Positions 13,201 to 22,043 of a stretch of DNA of 64,000 nt are shown in pieces. The notes beneath the pieces were generated by a model. It had not been told where the DNA came from, made no database searches, and saw nothing but the letters and a program-made list of their open reading frames with translations. Position 1 is the first letter of the stretch. The number at the start of each line of letters is the position of its first letter. The translations under genes and the position numbers were made by a program. This DNA is from Pratylenchus scribneri (Eukaryota; Nematoda; Chromadorea; Rhabditida; Pratylenchidae). The DNA is taken from the NCBI GenBank assembly GCA_030063045.1, contig JAQSEB010000231.1, forward strand, positions 429,048 through 493,047, read 5' to 3'.

Positions 13201-16200
13201 GGCACCTGTATCCAATAAAAATAAGGCCCTTTTATTATTAATTTTCCCTTCAATTCTCAAATTATTATCACAAATATAAATTTGGTTGGCTACAGCTATT
13301 GCCGCTAAAATTTGTTTGGCTACAGCTATTTCTGCCAATTCTTCATTTCGCCATCTTTCAACCAATGGGAGGGCATTTCTTTGGCTATCTGCTTCAATTT
13401 GCTGTCGATTTATTGTTCGCCTTTCTTTCCTGCGGGCTCTAAAATTTTGGACTCCATGGAAAATTTTGACGAGTGATCTCCCCAGGCTGAGATATTGGAC
13501 AAATTTTGCTAAAAATGGCGGGAGCAAAAATTGAGCCACTGCCTCAAGGGTGACATATACGCACACGATGAATACCCAAATTTGATTGGGGGATGGCATG
13601 CCTCCCTTTAGAAAGGAGAAAAGGCCGCTGGAGACTATTTTTCCAGCAAAAACTTCGCTTTTCCCTGAGTCTCGCCAAGCAGCCTCTGGCTTAGTTAGGC
13701 GGATTATTTCCCAATTTATTTCAGCTGCTGAGAGCGTTTCCTCAAAATGTTCCGGAGAATACAATTCCGAAAGATTTGCCATGACCTTATTTTTGAATGT
13801 GGTAAATTTGAATTCGGGGAAGTCTATTTTCCCATACTTTTGCAATTGATGCAAAGATTCATTGGGAATTTCCTTCACATCCCCATTAATCTGGTCATAT
13901 TGTGTGATTTTCCCCTGATTTTCGATGTAAATCCATCTCCCCGAATCACAATTTATTTCCTTCGCCTCAGGGTATATTATGAGGGTATTGGGGTCAAGGT
14001 ATCCATGACGGACAGATCCATACAATAGGAAAGAAATTGGCAGGCGATTGAAGCAGTAATTTGCCTTATAATCAAAATGAATATCCTGGGAATTAACGGC
14101 GAAACACGGCTTTATTTCAAGCGTCCTTTCAGTGACAAGTCTCGCTGTTATGAGCTGGTTATTTAAGAAATAACGGGCTAAAAGTGTGGGATTGGCAATT
14201 GAAAGGGTTTGGGTTTGGTCGCTTATAGATTGAAGACTGCTGCAAACTTGCTTAATTGCCTCAGAGAAAAGTCGATTCGTGGTTTGGGTGACACGCGCAC
14301 TAAGTGCGGTAAGCTGTGCAGCAAGTTGCGATGAATAAATTAACCCAACGACCGAATTTCCAGTGGATTTAGTTGTATCCAATGTTTCTTGTATAGTATT
14401 TTCCTTTATTTTCTCCAATTCCCTTTTTACCCTTCCATTTTCGCGTTTTGCTTTATCCCTTTTCTCTAACATTTCTTTATATTCAAATGTTGGGATGGCA
14501 AAAGTTTGATCAGAAATTATAAATTTCTTATTTTCACAATCTCCCTTTTCTGTCTGATTTTCGAATGTTAGGGCAAAATCATTCGTTGATGATATCCATA
14601 CATTTGTTGAGAATTCGCCCTGCCATTTCGCAACGTGAATGTATGAACATTGTTGTGATTTCTCAGGGGTCCATATTAGACTCCCCTGGTCACAGCGGCA
14701 GGAACCGGATTTATATTCACAATTTGGGCAAGCTCCGATAGGCGTATTAATTCCACTAAAGCCATATCGGGTAAATACAACCGTTTCAAAAGTGTAACAA
14801 TTCAAAACTGGCGTTTCCTCCCAGAAAACCCATGGCCAGGGGTACCATCCCACTTCGAGGGAATTTTCTGTGTATTTAAATGTACCATTCGAAAGCATTT
14901 CACCGGCTGGGGAATGATTCATGTCGCGCATTCGAAGGCATGAGGAAGTCGGAACTGGCACTATTTCTGTCTTTATTTCCTCAATTTTCTTCCCCAATAA
15001 GCCTCTGCGGCGATTAATAATAGATTTAATGCATTTACAAACTGTAGTGGCTGTCTTGTATTGTAAAGTATTCGGTCTATAGATATTTAACGCCATTTCA
15101 ATTGGACTTTCCATCGCTTGCCATCCGGGACAAATTGGCTCATTAGGCAATTTCCATAGGCTTGAGGGAGAATCAGGGAGACAAATCATAGGATTTGTTC
15201 CAGCTGATGCGCTTAAAATGGGTGAGAAGATTGCCATTAGCGAAATCACAGCCAAAAGATATGGACTGGCTACTCTAACTGGAGCAGATCCCTCTCTAAA
15301 GGTTACTTTAGGAGTTGGCGACCTATAATTTTCACTTCGATTATTTCGTCCTTGATCCTGATTCTGGAATGAATTTCGCCGATTTTGGCTTGGGCTTCGA
15401 CTTTGGAATGACCTTCTTTCGCCCCCATAATTTCTTCTATAAGGGGAACGATTTTCATGGCGTCCATCCCGGTAATTTCGATCTCGAGAGTAATTTCGAT
15501 TTCGAGAGTGGTCTCGAGAATTTTGGTAATCTCGGGATGGGCGCCTGTAATCGCGTGAATAATTTCGAGAATTTGTTCCGCTATTTCTTTTCCTTTTTTC
15601 ACAGTCCCTTATGAAATGCCCCGGGCGATGGCAATAGTAACAAAGCCGACGATCAGAGCTAGGTTGGCTTTGTAATGCCATTGCTTCCACTTTATTTGCC
15701 AAATCCGCTACCGAAACCCCTTGGTTTTGGCGTTTTCCCTCCAGCAAGAGCTCAAAATGCTGGGCAAGTTCGAAGGCATTTGTAAAATTATTTGGGCGAG
15801 CTCCTTTCACCTCGAACTGTAAATCCGGAACCAGTCGGTCTAGAAATTCATCCAGCAATCTATTTTGTATTGCGTCTTCTGCCTCATTGGCCATCACAAT
15901 TCGGATGGCATCATTGAGTCGGTTGGCGAATGAGAAGACTTTTTCCCCGGGCGCCTGCTTTATTATTGACAGGGATTGTTTTGCGATAGTTTTAGTATTC
16001 GCATTTTCAAAAATAGCCCGAAGGCGTTCAATTGCATTATTTAAATTTGCCGGGATTGGGTTCAGCTTATCGAATTCGGCGCGAGCACGACCCACTAAAC
16101 AGATTTTTAGTCGGTTGAGTTTCTGCTCCTCCGTTAGAGGGTTGGTCATGAGGCCCAGGACATCTTTGAAGCGCTGAATCCAAACGCTGAATGAAACCGC

Positions 16201-16992
16201 TGGATTACCATCGAAAGTGCCAATTTGAGTTCCATTATTCATGAATGGATCCATTACCATAATTTCACACTCATTATTTTCATGATTTCCATTTCCAATT
16301 TCAGCATTATTTCCATTTTCTATTTCAGCATTATTTCCATTTTCAATTTCAGCATATGTGTGATTTGAATGGATTTCATCGTCCTCCGAATGTTCACTTT
16401 CATTCGGGTCAAATTGGCTATGGCCATTCCATATAAATCCATTATTAGGCGAATTTCCATTTTCCAAAGCCTCAATTCGCGTTTTATGTTCCTTTGTATC
16501 CTCCTCAATATTTTCGAGGGATTCGCCCATAATTCGAATCATTTTTTGGGCTTCTACAACATCCGATTCGAGTAAACGCACAGCCATATCCAATGGCAAA
16601 ATTTCATCTAATTCCCTTTTAATTTCTTGAATTTCCCTTTCCGAGTCATCCACTTTCCCTCGAGTTATATCCAAATCCGATTCAATGAATGTCATTCTTT
16701 CATCCATGTCTTTGTCCAATTGTTTAAACATATCTTCCAAAATATCCAATTTTCCCTCTAGAACCGTTGGGAAAAATTTCCCTTCTAGGATCACCCCTTG
16801 TTTGGGGGAATTATTTGCATCTATTTTAGCAATTTTCTCCTCCAATCCTCTAATAGTACGGCATACGGTTGCCTCAAAAGTACGTAATTGAATGAGGAGG
16901 GTATTCCAATTCTTGGATTCATCAGCAGAAAATTTGCTTGAGGCGAAATCACTTCCATTCATATTGGAGTTAGAATTCTCTTTTCCTGGCAT
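10204..16992 (-). CDS. Gag - Env-like - Pol polyprotein (2262 aa)
   Basis: The first ATG in frame is at 16992; the upstream open frame lacks ATG. In order: coiled-coil-rich N terminus (about residues 25-180), an acidic linker with Glu-Ile-Glu-Asn-Gly-Asn repeats, a Gag capsid-like region (about 250-435), and a CCHC zinc knuckle (451-464). An Env-like part (about 575-1165) follows, bounded by two hydrophobic segments, Cys-rich, with a furin-type RVKR site (854-857). Next come retropepsin with DTG (1261-1263), RT with YIDD (1582-1585), RNase H with TDAS (near 1734), and integrase with D2021, D2075 and E2111 (D-x35-E) and a CxxC zinc-binding pair. All key catalytic residues are present and no frameshift separates gag from pol. 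Processing sites and any subgenomic Env mRNA cannot be seen. Confidence 0.93.
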   Translation of the reverse strand: MPGKENSNSNMNGSDFASSKFSADESKNWNTLLIQLRTFEATVCRTIRGLEEKIAKIDANNSPKQGVILEGKFFPTVLEGKLDILEDMFKQLDKDMDERMTFIESDLDITRGKVDDSEREIQEIKRELDEILPLDMAVRLLESDVVEAQKMIRIMGESLENIEEDTKEHKTRIEALENGNSPNNGFIWNGHSQFDPNESEHSEDDEIHSNHTYAEIENGNNAEIENGNNAEIGNGNHENNECEIMVMDPFMNNGTQIGTFDGNPAVSFSVWIQRFKDVLGLMTNPLTEEQKLNRLKICLVGRARAEFDKLNPIPANLNNAIERLRAIFENANTKTIAKQSLSIIKQAPGEKVFSFANRLNDAIRIVMANEAEDAIQNRLLDEFLDRLVPDLQFEVKGARPNNFTNAFELAQHFELLLEGKRQNQGVSVADLANKVEAMALQSQPSSDRRLCYYCHRPGHFIRDCEKRKRNSGTNSRNYSRDYRRPSRDYQNSRDHSRNRNYSRDRNYRDGRHENRSPYRRNYGGERRSFQSRSPSQNRRNSFQNQDQGRNNRSENYRSPTPKVTFREGSAPVRVASPYLLAVISLMAIFSPILSASAGTNPMICLPDSPSSLWKLPNEPICPGWQAMESPIEMALNIYRPNTLQYKTATTVCKCIKSIINRRRGLLGKKIEEIKTEIVPVPTSSCLRMRDMNHSPAGEMLSNGTFKYTENSLEVGWYPWPWVFWEETPVLNCYTFETVVFTRYGFSGINTPIGACPNCEYKSGSCRCDQGSLIWTPEKSQQCSYIHVAKWQGEFSTNVWISSTNDFALTFENQTEKGDCENKKFIISDQTFAIPTFEYKEMLEKRDKAKRENGRVKRELEKIKENTIQETLDTTKSTGNSVVGLIYSSQLAAQLTALSARVTQTTNRLFSEAIKQVCSSLQSISDQTQTLSIANPTLLARYFLNNQLITARLVTERTLEIKPCFAVNSQDIHFDYKANYCFNRLPISFLLYGSVRHGYLDPNTLIIYPEAKEINCDSGRWIYIENQGKITQYDQINGDVKEIPNESLHQLQKYGKIDFPEFKFTTFKNKVMANLSELYSPEHFEETLSAAEINWEIIRLTKPEAAWRDSGKSEVFAGKIVSSGLFSFLKGGMPSPNQIWVFIVCVYVTLEAVAQFLLPPFLAKFVQYLSLGRSLVKIFHGVQNFRARRKERRTINRQQIEADSQRNALPLVERWRNEELAEIAVAKQILAAIAVANQIYICDNNLRIEGKINNKRALFLLDTGAHISLCGIKAAQKFGFKSAQNPEIPGVIGVGNDVVRAVGQCEVEIEIADCIVNSPILLVENELDKDYDFIIGRKTLKSLPLYLDLETGQLIKKSNMKVLTAEPDTESNSKFENCINELGEIKTDLKNPNELEALKICLNENIKAFSRHEYDLGRCKIMAPPLITTTEVPITSRPYRVPEKFQEKLDKNIEEMEKVGVLKKSNTPWVSPIVVVEKSNGEIRPCVDFKALNAITIPDPYPIPRMEKVLHRVSGWKFYSSVDLASGFWQIPLDNQTSYKCGVITEKGVFEMNTLPFGLRNAPSIFQRTMDEVLKGVNSITIYIDDILIHTATLEEHLETLAMVFQRMQQFNLKLKFRKCEFCKKSITYLGHRLSEKGYEPSISNLESILSFPAPNNCKEVKRFLGMAGFFRKFIPSFASKAAPLNHLLRGREAEKNFKWGEMENKAFEELKLSLTKSPCLRAPNLKKPFHLYTDASKIAYAAALLQADDQGQLFAVAYCSKTLNGAESKYPPTHGELAAIVHALLIFKPLIYGCEIIIHTDHRPLIFLMTKANANAKLNRWLLLIQDINPKILYIEGKSNVVADTLSRVRIPEAKPIEWNKIMEKEELPYLLTADEYNMLNRDLIEAETAKDPILKKLFVKINNNWAFEEAEQLENNLLPYYNVRENLQTKGRLILKGDQIIMPENLRNRFLKMVHMAHFGVVKMKSQARGYVWWPKIAEDIEHFVATCQICQKNSANPPKIDPGHTWPKAREPMERWHIDLAGPFKNHMWLIIVDSFSGFPFVFKLNSTTSTVILGKLKELFALFGAPKLIVSDNGPQFVSDEIENFFKENAVEHKTTAVYHPSSNGTAERMVQTFKRSITKITENLPLDEAIIVFLREYRANIRAQSGSSPATLFLRRPIRTPLDVIRMGGRMGGKEGTRQINPGEKAPPQTYSPGDPIWFRHHGGKKWEPAIISQTIGLRMAELEDENGHKIIAHIDQIRKRRIQSREHHPKTPFDPSN

Positions 16993-17013
16993 TTTCACAA
17001 TTTTATATTTCAA

Positions 17014-17255
17014 AATTGGTATAATTTATTGAAGTCGGTGATGCGGCTTGCAGAATCTGAACGGAGGAAGCACTTAGCTTTACCTTTCACGGAATGCACC
17101 AAGCAACGGAGGAAGCACAAAGCTTGACCTGTTTTGCACTTAGCACGGAGGAAGCACAAAGCTTGACCTGGATTTCAACGGAAAATCTCGAAGAAGCAAA
17201 GGCTTTCTTCGGTTTTGAAGTTTATTGGTTATTCACTTTTCCTCTTTTGGGAAAA
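17014..17255 (-). other. 5' leader of the retrotransposon with short tandem repeats
   Basis: Between primer-binding site and gag, the plus strand carries three copies of a block around CGGAGGAAGCAC(TT/AA)AGCTT, starting near 17062, 17106 and 17145. A candidate 5' splice site (GTAAAGC on the minus strand) sits at 17083. Repeated leader blocks are plausible packaging or dimerisation signals, but that is inference. Confidence 0.6.
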
Positions 17256-17269
17256 GGGTCGTGGCACCA
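17256..17269 (-). other. Primer-binding site
   Basis: Read on the minus strand, TGGTGCCACGACCC begins two bases inside the 5' LTR. It would pair with a tRNA 3' end GGGTCGTGGCACCA, whose terminal CCA is present. The tRNA identity is not determined here. Confidence 0.85.
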
Positions 17270-17271
17270 AA

Positions 17272-17538
17272 TGTTGCGTCCCACAAATAATTATATCCAA
17301 TCCAAATTATTCCCCAATAAACTCTTTGAATATTTCCAAATGAATAAAGACCAAATTTATTTAGCAGCAAAATATAGTTGATAAGAAGGGCAATTGGTTT
17401 GAGAGCAAATTATATATGAGTAAAGGAATGAGGGTTATGTGGGGGAATGGTCATCATTAAATAAGGGTACAAAGTGGGCGGGGAATGGAGTGAATCGAGA
17501 ATAGTCCTATAGTTCAAAGTTCATCATTGAATTCCACA
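17272..17538 (-). repeat. 5' LTR (promoter-bearing) of the retrotransposon
   Basis: A 267-bp copy matching 9411-9677. Read on the minus strand it contains a TATA-like stretch (TATATAA, near 17410-17417) followed about 50 bases later by an AATAAA-type signal (17356-17361), as expected of a U3-R-U5 promoter and polyadenylation region. The left copy carries the same motifs. Confidence 0.93.
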
Positions 17539-17543
17539 TCATA
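17539..17543. other. Target-site duplication, right copy (TCATA)
   Basis: Matches 9406-9410 and continues directly into a normal satellite monomer. Confidence 0.95.
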
Positions 17544-20500
17544 TTTTTTACCTAACTAGGTATATTTTGAGGGTCATATTTGAGGGTCAAATCGACGGAT
17601 GGCCATATCTCTTAAAATTTTTTAACAAATCTTCTAATTTTTTGGGAAAAAATATAGTTTAATATTGGAAAAATAATACTATAAGAATGAGGGCAATTGT
17701 ACATATTTTTTTCAACAAATCATATTTTTTACCTAACTAGGTATATTTTGAGGGTCATATTTGAGGGTCAAATCGACGGATGGCCATATCTCTTAAAATT
17801 TTTTAACAAATCTTCTAATTTTTTGGGAAAAAATATAGTTTAATATTGGAAAAATAATACTATAAGAATAAGGGCAATTGTACGTATTTTTTTCAGGAAA
17901 TCATATTTTTTACCTAACTAGGTATATTTTGAGGGTCAAATCGACGGATGGCCATATCTCTTAAAATTTTTTAACAAATCTTCTAATTTTTTGGGAAAAA
18001 ATATAGTTTTATATTGGAAAAATAATACTATAAGAATAAGGGCAATTGTACGTATTTTTTTCAGGAAATCATATTTTTTACCTAACTAGGTATATTTTGA
18101 GGGTCATATTTGAGGGTCAAATCGACGGATGGCCATATCTCTTAAAATTTTTTAACAAATCTTCTAATTTTTTGGGAAAAAATATAGTTTTATATTGGAA
18201 AAATAATACTATAAGAATAAGGGCAATTGTACATATTTTTTTCAACAAATCATATTTTTTACCAAACTAGGTATATTTTGAGGGTCATATTTGAGGGTCA
18301 AATCGACGGATGGCCATATCTCTTAAAATTTTTTAACAAATCTTCTAATTTTTTGGGAAAAAATATAGTTTTATATTGGAAAAATAATACTATAAGAATA
18401 AGGGCAATTGTACATATTTTTTTCAACAAATCGTATTTTTTACCAAACTAGGTATATTTTGAGGGTCATATTTGAGGGTCAAATCGACGGATGGCCATAT
18501 CTCTTAAAATTTTTTAACAAATCTTCTAATTTTTTGGGAAAAAATATAGTTTTATATTGGAAAAATAATACTATAAGAATAAGGGCAATTGTACATATTT
18601 TTTTCAACAAATCGTATTTTTTACCAAACTAGGTATATTTTGAGGGTCATATTTGAGGGTCAAATCGACGGATGGCCATATCTCTTAAAATTTTTTAACA
18701 AATCTTCTAATTTTTTGGGAAAAAATATAGTTTTATATTGGAAAAATAATACTATAAGAATAAGGGCAATTGTACATATTTTTTTCAACAAATCGTATTT
18801 TTTACCTAACTAGGTATATTTTGAGGGTCAAATCGACGGATGGCCATATCTCTTAAAATTTTTTAACAAATCTTCTAATTTTTTGGGAAAAAATATAGTT
18901 TAATATTGGAAAAATAATACTATAAGAATAAGGGAAATTGTACGTATTTTTTTCAGGAAATCATATTTTTTACCTAACTAGGTATATTTTGAGGGTCATA
19001 TTTGAGGGTCAAATCGACGGATGGCCATATCTCTTAAAATTTTTTAACAAATCTTCTAATTTTTTGGGAAAAAATATAGTTTTATATTGGAAAAATAATA
19101 CTATAAGAATAAGGGCAATTGTACATATTTTTTTCAACAAATCATATTTTTTACCAAACTAGGTATATTTTGAGGGTCATATTTGAGGGTCAAATCGACG
19201 GATGGCCATATCTCTTAAAATTTTTTAACAAATCTTCTAATTTTTTGGGAAAAAATATAGTTTTATATTGGAAAAATAATACTATAAGAATAAGGGCAAT
19301 TGTACGTATTTTTTTCAACAAATCATATTTTTTACCAAACTAGGTATATTTTGAGGGTCATATTTGAGGGTCAAATCGACGGATGGCCATATCTCTTAAA
19401 ATTTTTTAACAAATCTTCTAATTTTTTGGGAAAAAATATAGTTTAATATTGGAAAAATAATACTATAAGAATAAGGGCAATTGTACGTATTTTTTTCAAC
19501 AAATCATATTTTTTACCAAACTAGGTATATTTTGAGGGTCATATTTGAGGGTCAAATCGACGGATGGCCATATCTCTTAAAATTTTTTAACAAATCTTCT
19601 AATTTTTTGGGAAAAAATATAGTTTAATATTGGAAAAATAATACTATAAGAATAAGGGCAATTGTACGTATTTTTTTCAACAAATCGTATTTTTTACCTA
19701 ACTAGGTATATTTTGAGGGTCAAATCGACGGATGGCCATATCTCTTAAAATTTTTTAACAAATCTTCTAATTTTTTGGGAAAAAATATAGTTTAATATTG
19801 GAAAAATAATACTATAAGAATAAGGGCAATTGTACGTATTTTTTTCAGGAAATCATATTTTTTACCTAACTAGGTATATTTTGAGGGTCAAATCGACGGA
19901 TGGCCATATCTCTTAAAATTTTTTAACAAATCTTCTAATTTTTTGGGAAAAAATATAGTTTTATATTGGAAAAATAATACTATAAGAATAAGGGCAATTG
20001 TACGTATTTTTTTCAGGAAATCATATTTTTTACCTAACTAGGTATATTTTGAGGGTCATATTTGAGGGTCAAATCGACGGATGGCCATATCTCTTAAAAT
20101 TTTTTAACAAATCTTCTAATTTTTTGGGAAAAAATATAGTTTTATATTGGAAAAATAATACTATAAGAATAAGGGCAATTGTACATATTTTTTTCAACAA
20201 ATCATATTTTTTACCAAACTAGGTATATTTTGAGGGTCATATTTGAGGGTCAAATCGACGGATGGCCATATCTCTTAAAATTTTTTAACAAATCTTCTAA
20301 TTTTTTGGGAAAAAATATAGTTTTATATTGGAAAAATAATACTATAAGAATAAGGGCAATTGTACATATTTTTTTCAACAAATCATATTTTTTACCAAAC
20401 TAGGTATATTTTGAGGGTCATATTTGAGGGTCAAATCGACGGATGGCCATATCTCTTAAAATTTTTTAACAAATCTTCTAATTTTTTGGGAAAAAATATA

Positions 20501-21580
20501 GTTTAATATTGGAAAAATAATACTATAAGAATAAGGGCAATTGTACGTATTTTTTTCAGGAAATCATATTTTTTACCTAACTAGGTATATTTTGAGGGTC
20601 AAATCGACGGATGGCCATATCTCTTAAAATTTTTTAACAAATCTTCTAATTTTTTGGGAAAAAATATAGTTTTATATTGGAAAAATAATACTATAAGAAT
20701 AAGGGCAATTGTACGTATTTTTTTCAGGAAATCATATTTTTTACCTAACTAGGTATATTTTGAGGGTCATATTTGAGGGTCAAATCGACGGATGGCCATA
20801 TCTCTTAAAATTTTTTAACAAATCTTCTAATTTTTTGGGAAAAAATATAGTTTTATATTGGAAAAATAATACTATAAGAATAAGGGCAATTGTACATATT
20901 TTTTTCAACAAATCGTATTTTTTACCTAACTAGGTATATTTTGAGGGTCATATTTGAGGGTCAAATCGACGGATGGCCATATCTCTTAAAATTTTTTAAC
21001 AAATCTTCTAATTTTTTGGGAAAAAATATAGTTTAATATTGGAAAAATAATACTATAAGAATAAGGGCAATTGTACGTATTTTTTTCAACAAATCGTATT
21101 TTTTACCTAACTAGGTATATTTTGAGGGTCATATTTGAGGGTCAAATCGACGGATGGCCATATCTCTTAAAATTTTTTAACAAATCTTCTAATTTTTTGG
21201 GAAAAAATATAGTTTAATATTGGAAAAATAATACTATAAGAATAAGGGCAATTGTACGTATTTTTTTCAGGAAATCATATTTTTTACCTAACTAGGTATA
21301 TTTTGAGGGTCAAATCGACGGATGGCCATATCTCTTAAAATTTTTTAACAAATCTTCTAATTTTTTGGGAAAAAATATAGTTTTATATTGGAAAAATAAT
21401 ACTATAAGAATAAGGGCAATTGTACATATTTTTTTCAACAAATCATATTTTTTACCTAACTAGGTATATTTTGAGGGTCATATTTGAGGGTCAAATCGAC
21501 GGATGGCCATATCTCTTAAAATTTTTTAACAAATCTTCTAATTTTTTGGGAAAAAATATAGTTTAATATTGGAAAAATAA
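17544..21580 (+). repeat. Satellite array, right part (A monomers only)
   Basis: About 23 head-to-tail A monomers of 168/181 bp continue in the same orientation as the left part. Runs of exactly 181-bp spacing occur (18046, 18227, 18408, 18589). Local variants differ from the left block, for example ACCAAACTAGG instead of ACCTAACTAGG and CAACAAATCGTA. No B monomer is seen. The array stops abruptly at 21580 inside a monomer (GGAAAAATAA then unique AATATACCC). Confidence 0.96.
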
Positions 21581-22043
21581 AATATACCCAAGGCATAATT
21601 GAATTTGGGGGGTATATTTTAGAAATTCATAAAAAATCAATAATTTTTATAAAATATTTATTTTTTAAAAATTCTAAAAAGTGACAAAATTGTTTTTAAA
21701 AAGAAGTGACAACCTTTCCTTTATATGAAATTAATACAATAAAAGAATAAAAAATTTAAAAAAAAATGTTATGCTTTTAAAATTAAATTCATTGATGCTA
21801 CAATAAAAATTTAGAAGGAAAGAAGCAAAAAAATTACAAGGAATAAAAGGAAATTAAAATTAAAAATTAATTGGAATAATTTAAGTGAATTATGCAAATG
21901 AATATTTTCGAAAGAAATTTAAAAAAAAAAGTTAAATTTGGTGAAAATGAAAAGGAGAAGGGATGAGGAATTATGCATTAAATTAATGAAATTTGAGTGA
22001 ATTTCCGACATTGATCCATCCTTCGGGCATTTATTTATGCGTT
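21581..22043. other. Satellite-to-unique junction; no gene seen
   Basis: AT-rich unique sequence between the satellite edge and the 3' end of the F-box gene. It probably contains that gene's 3' untranslated region. I see no coding exon or RNA gene. Confidence 0.5.

Larger units (their letters stand above)
9411..17538 (-). mobile_element. Intact Ty3/Gypsy-type LTR retrotransposon with an Env-like region
   Basis: An 8128-bp element lies on the minus strand. It has 267-bp LTRs that read as identical, TG...CA termini, a 5-bp target duplication, a primer-binding site, a polypurine tract and a long uninterrupted gag-env-pol frame. Pol order is protease, RT, RNase H, integrase, which is the Ty3/Gypsy order rather than Ty1/Copia. 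Identical LTRs and the lack of any stop or frameshift in the long ORF argue for very recent insertion and possible competence. The element is nested in a satellite array. The closest named family cannot be decided by eye. Confidence 0.95.

Noticed and set aside
10204..17013. Polyprotein start at 17013
   Set aside because: The frame is open there but begins with TTG; the first ATG in frame is at 16992.
1..21580. CRISPR-like array
   Set aside because: Units are contiguous 168/181-bp monomers without short-repeat/unique-spacer structure, in a eukaryotic setting.
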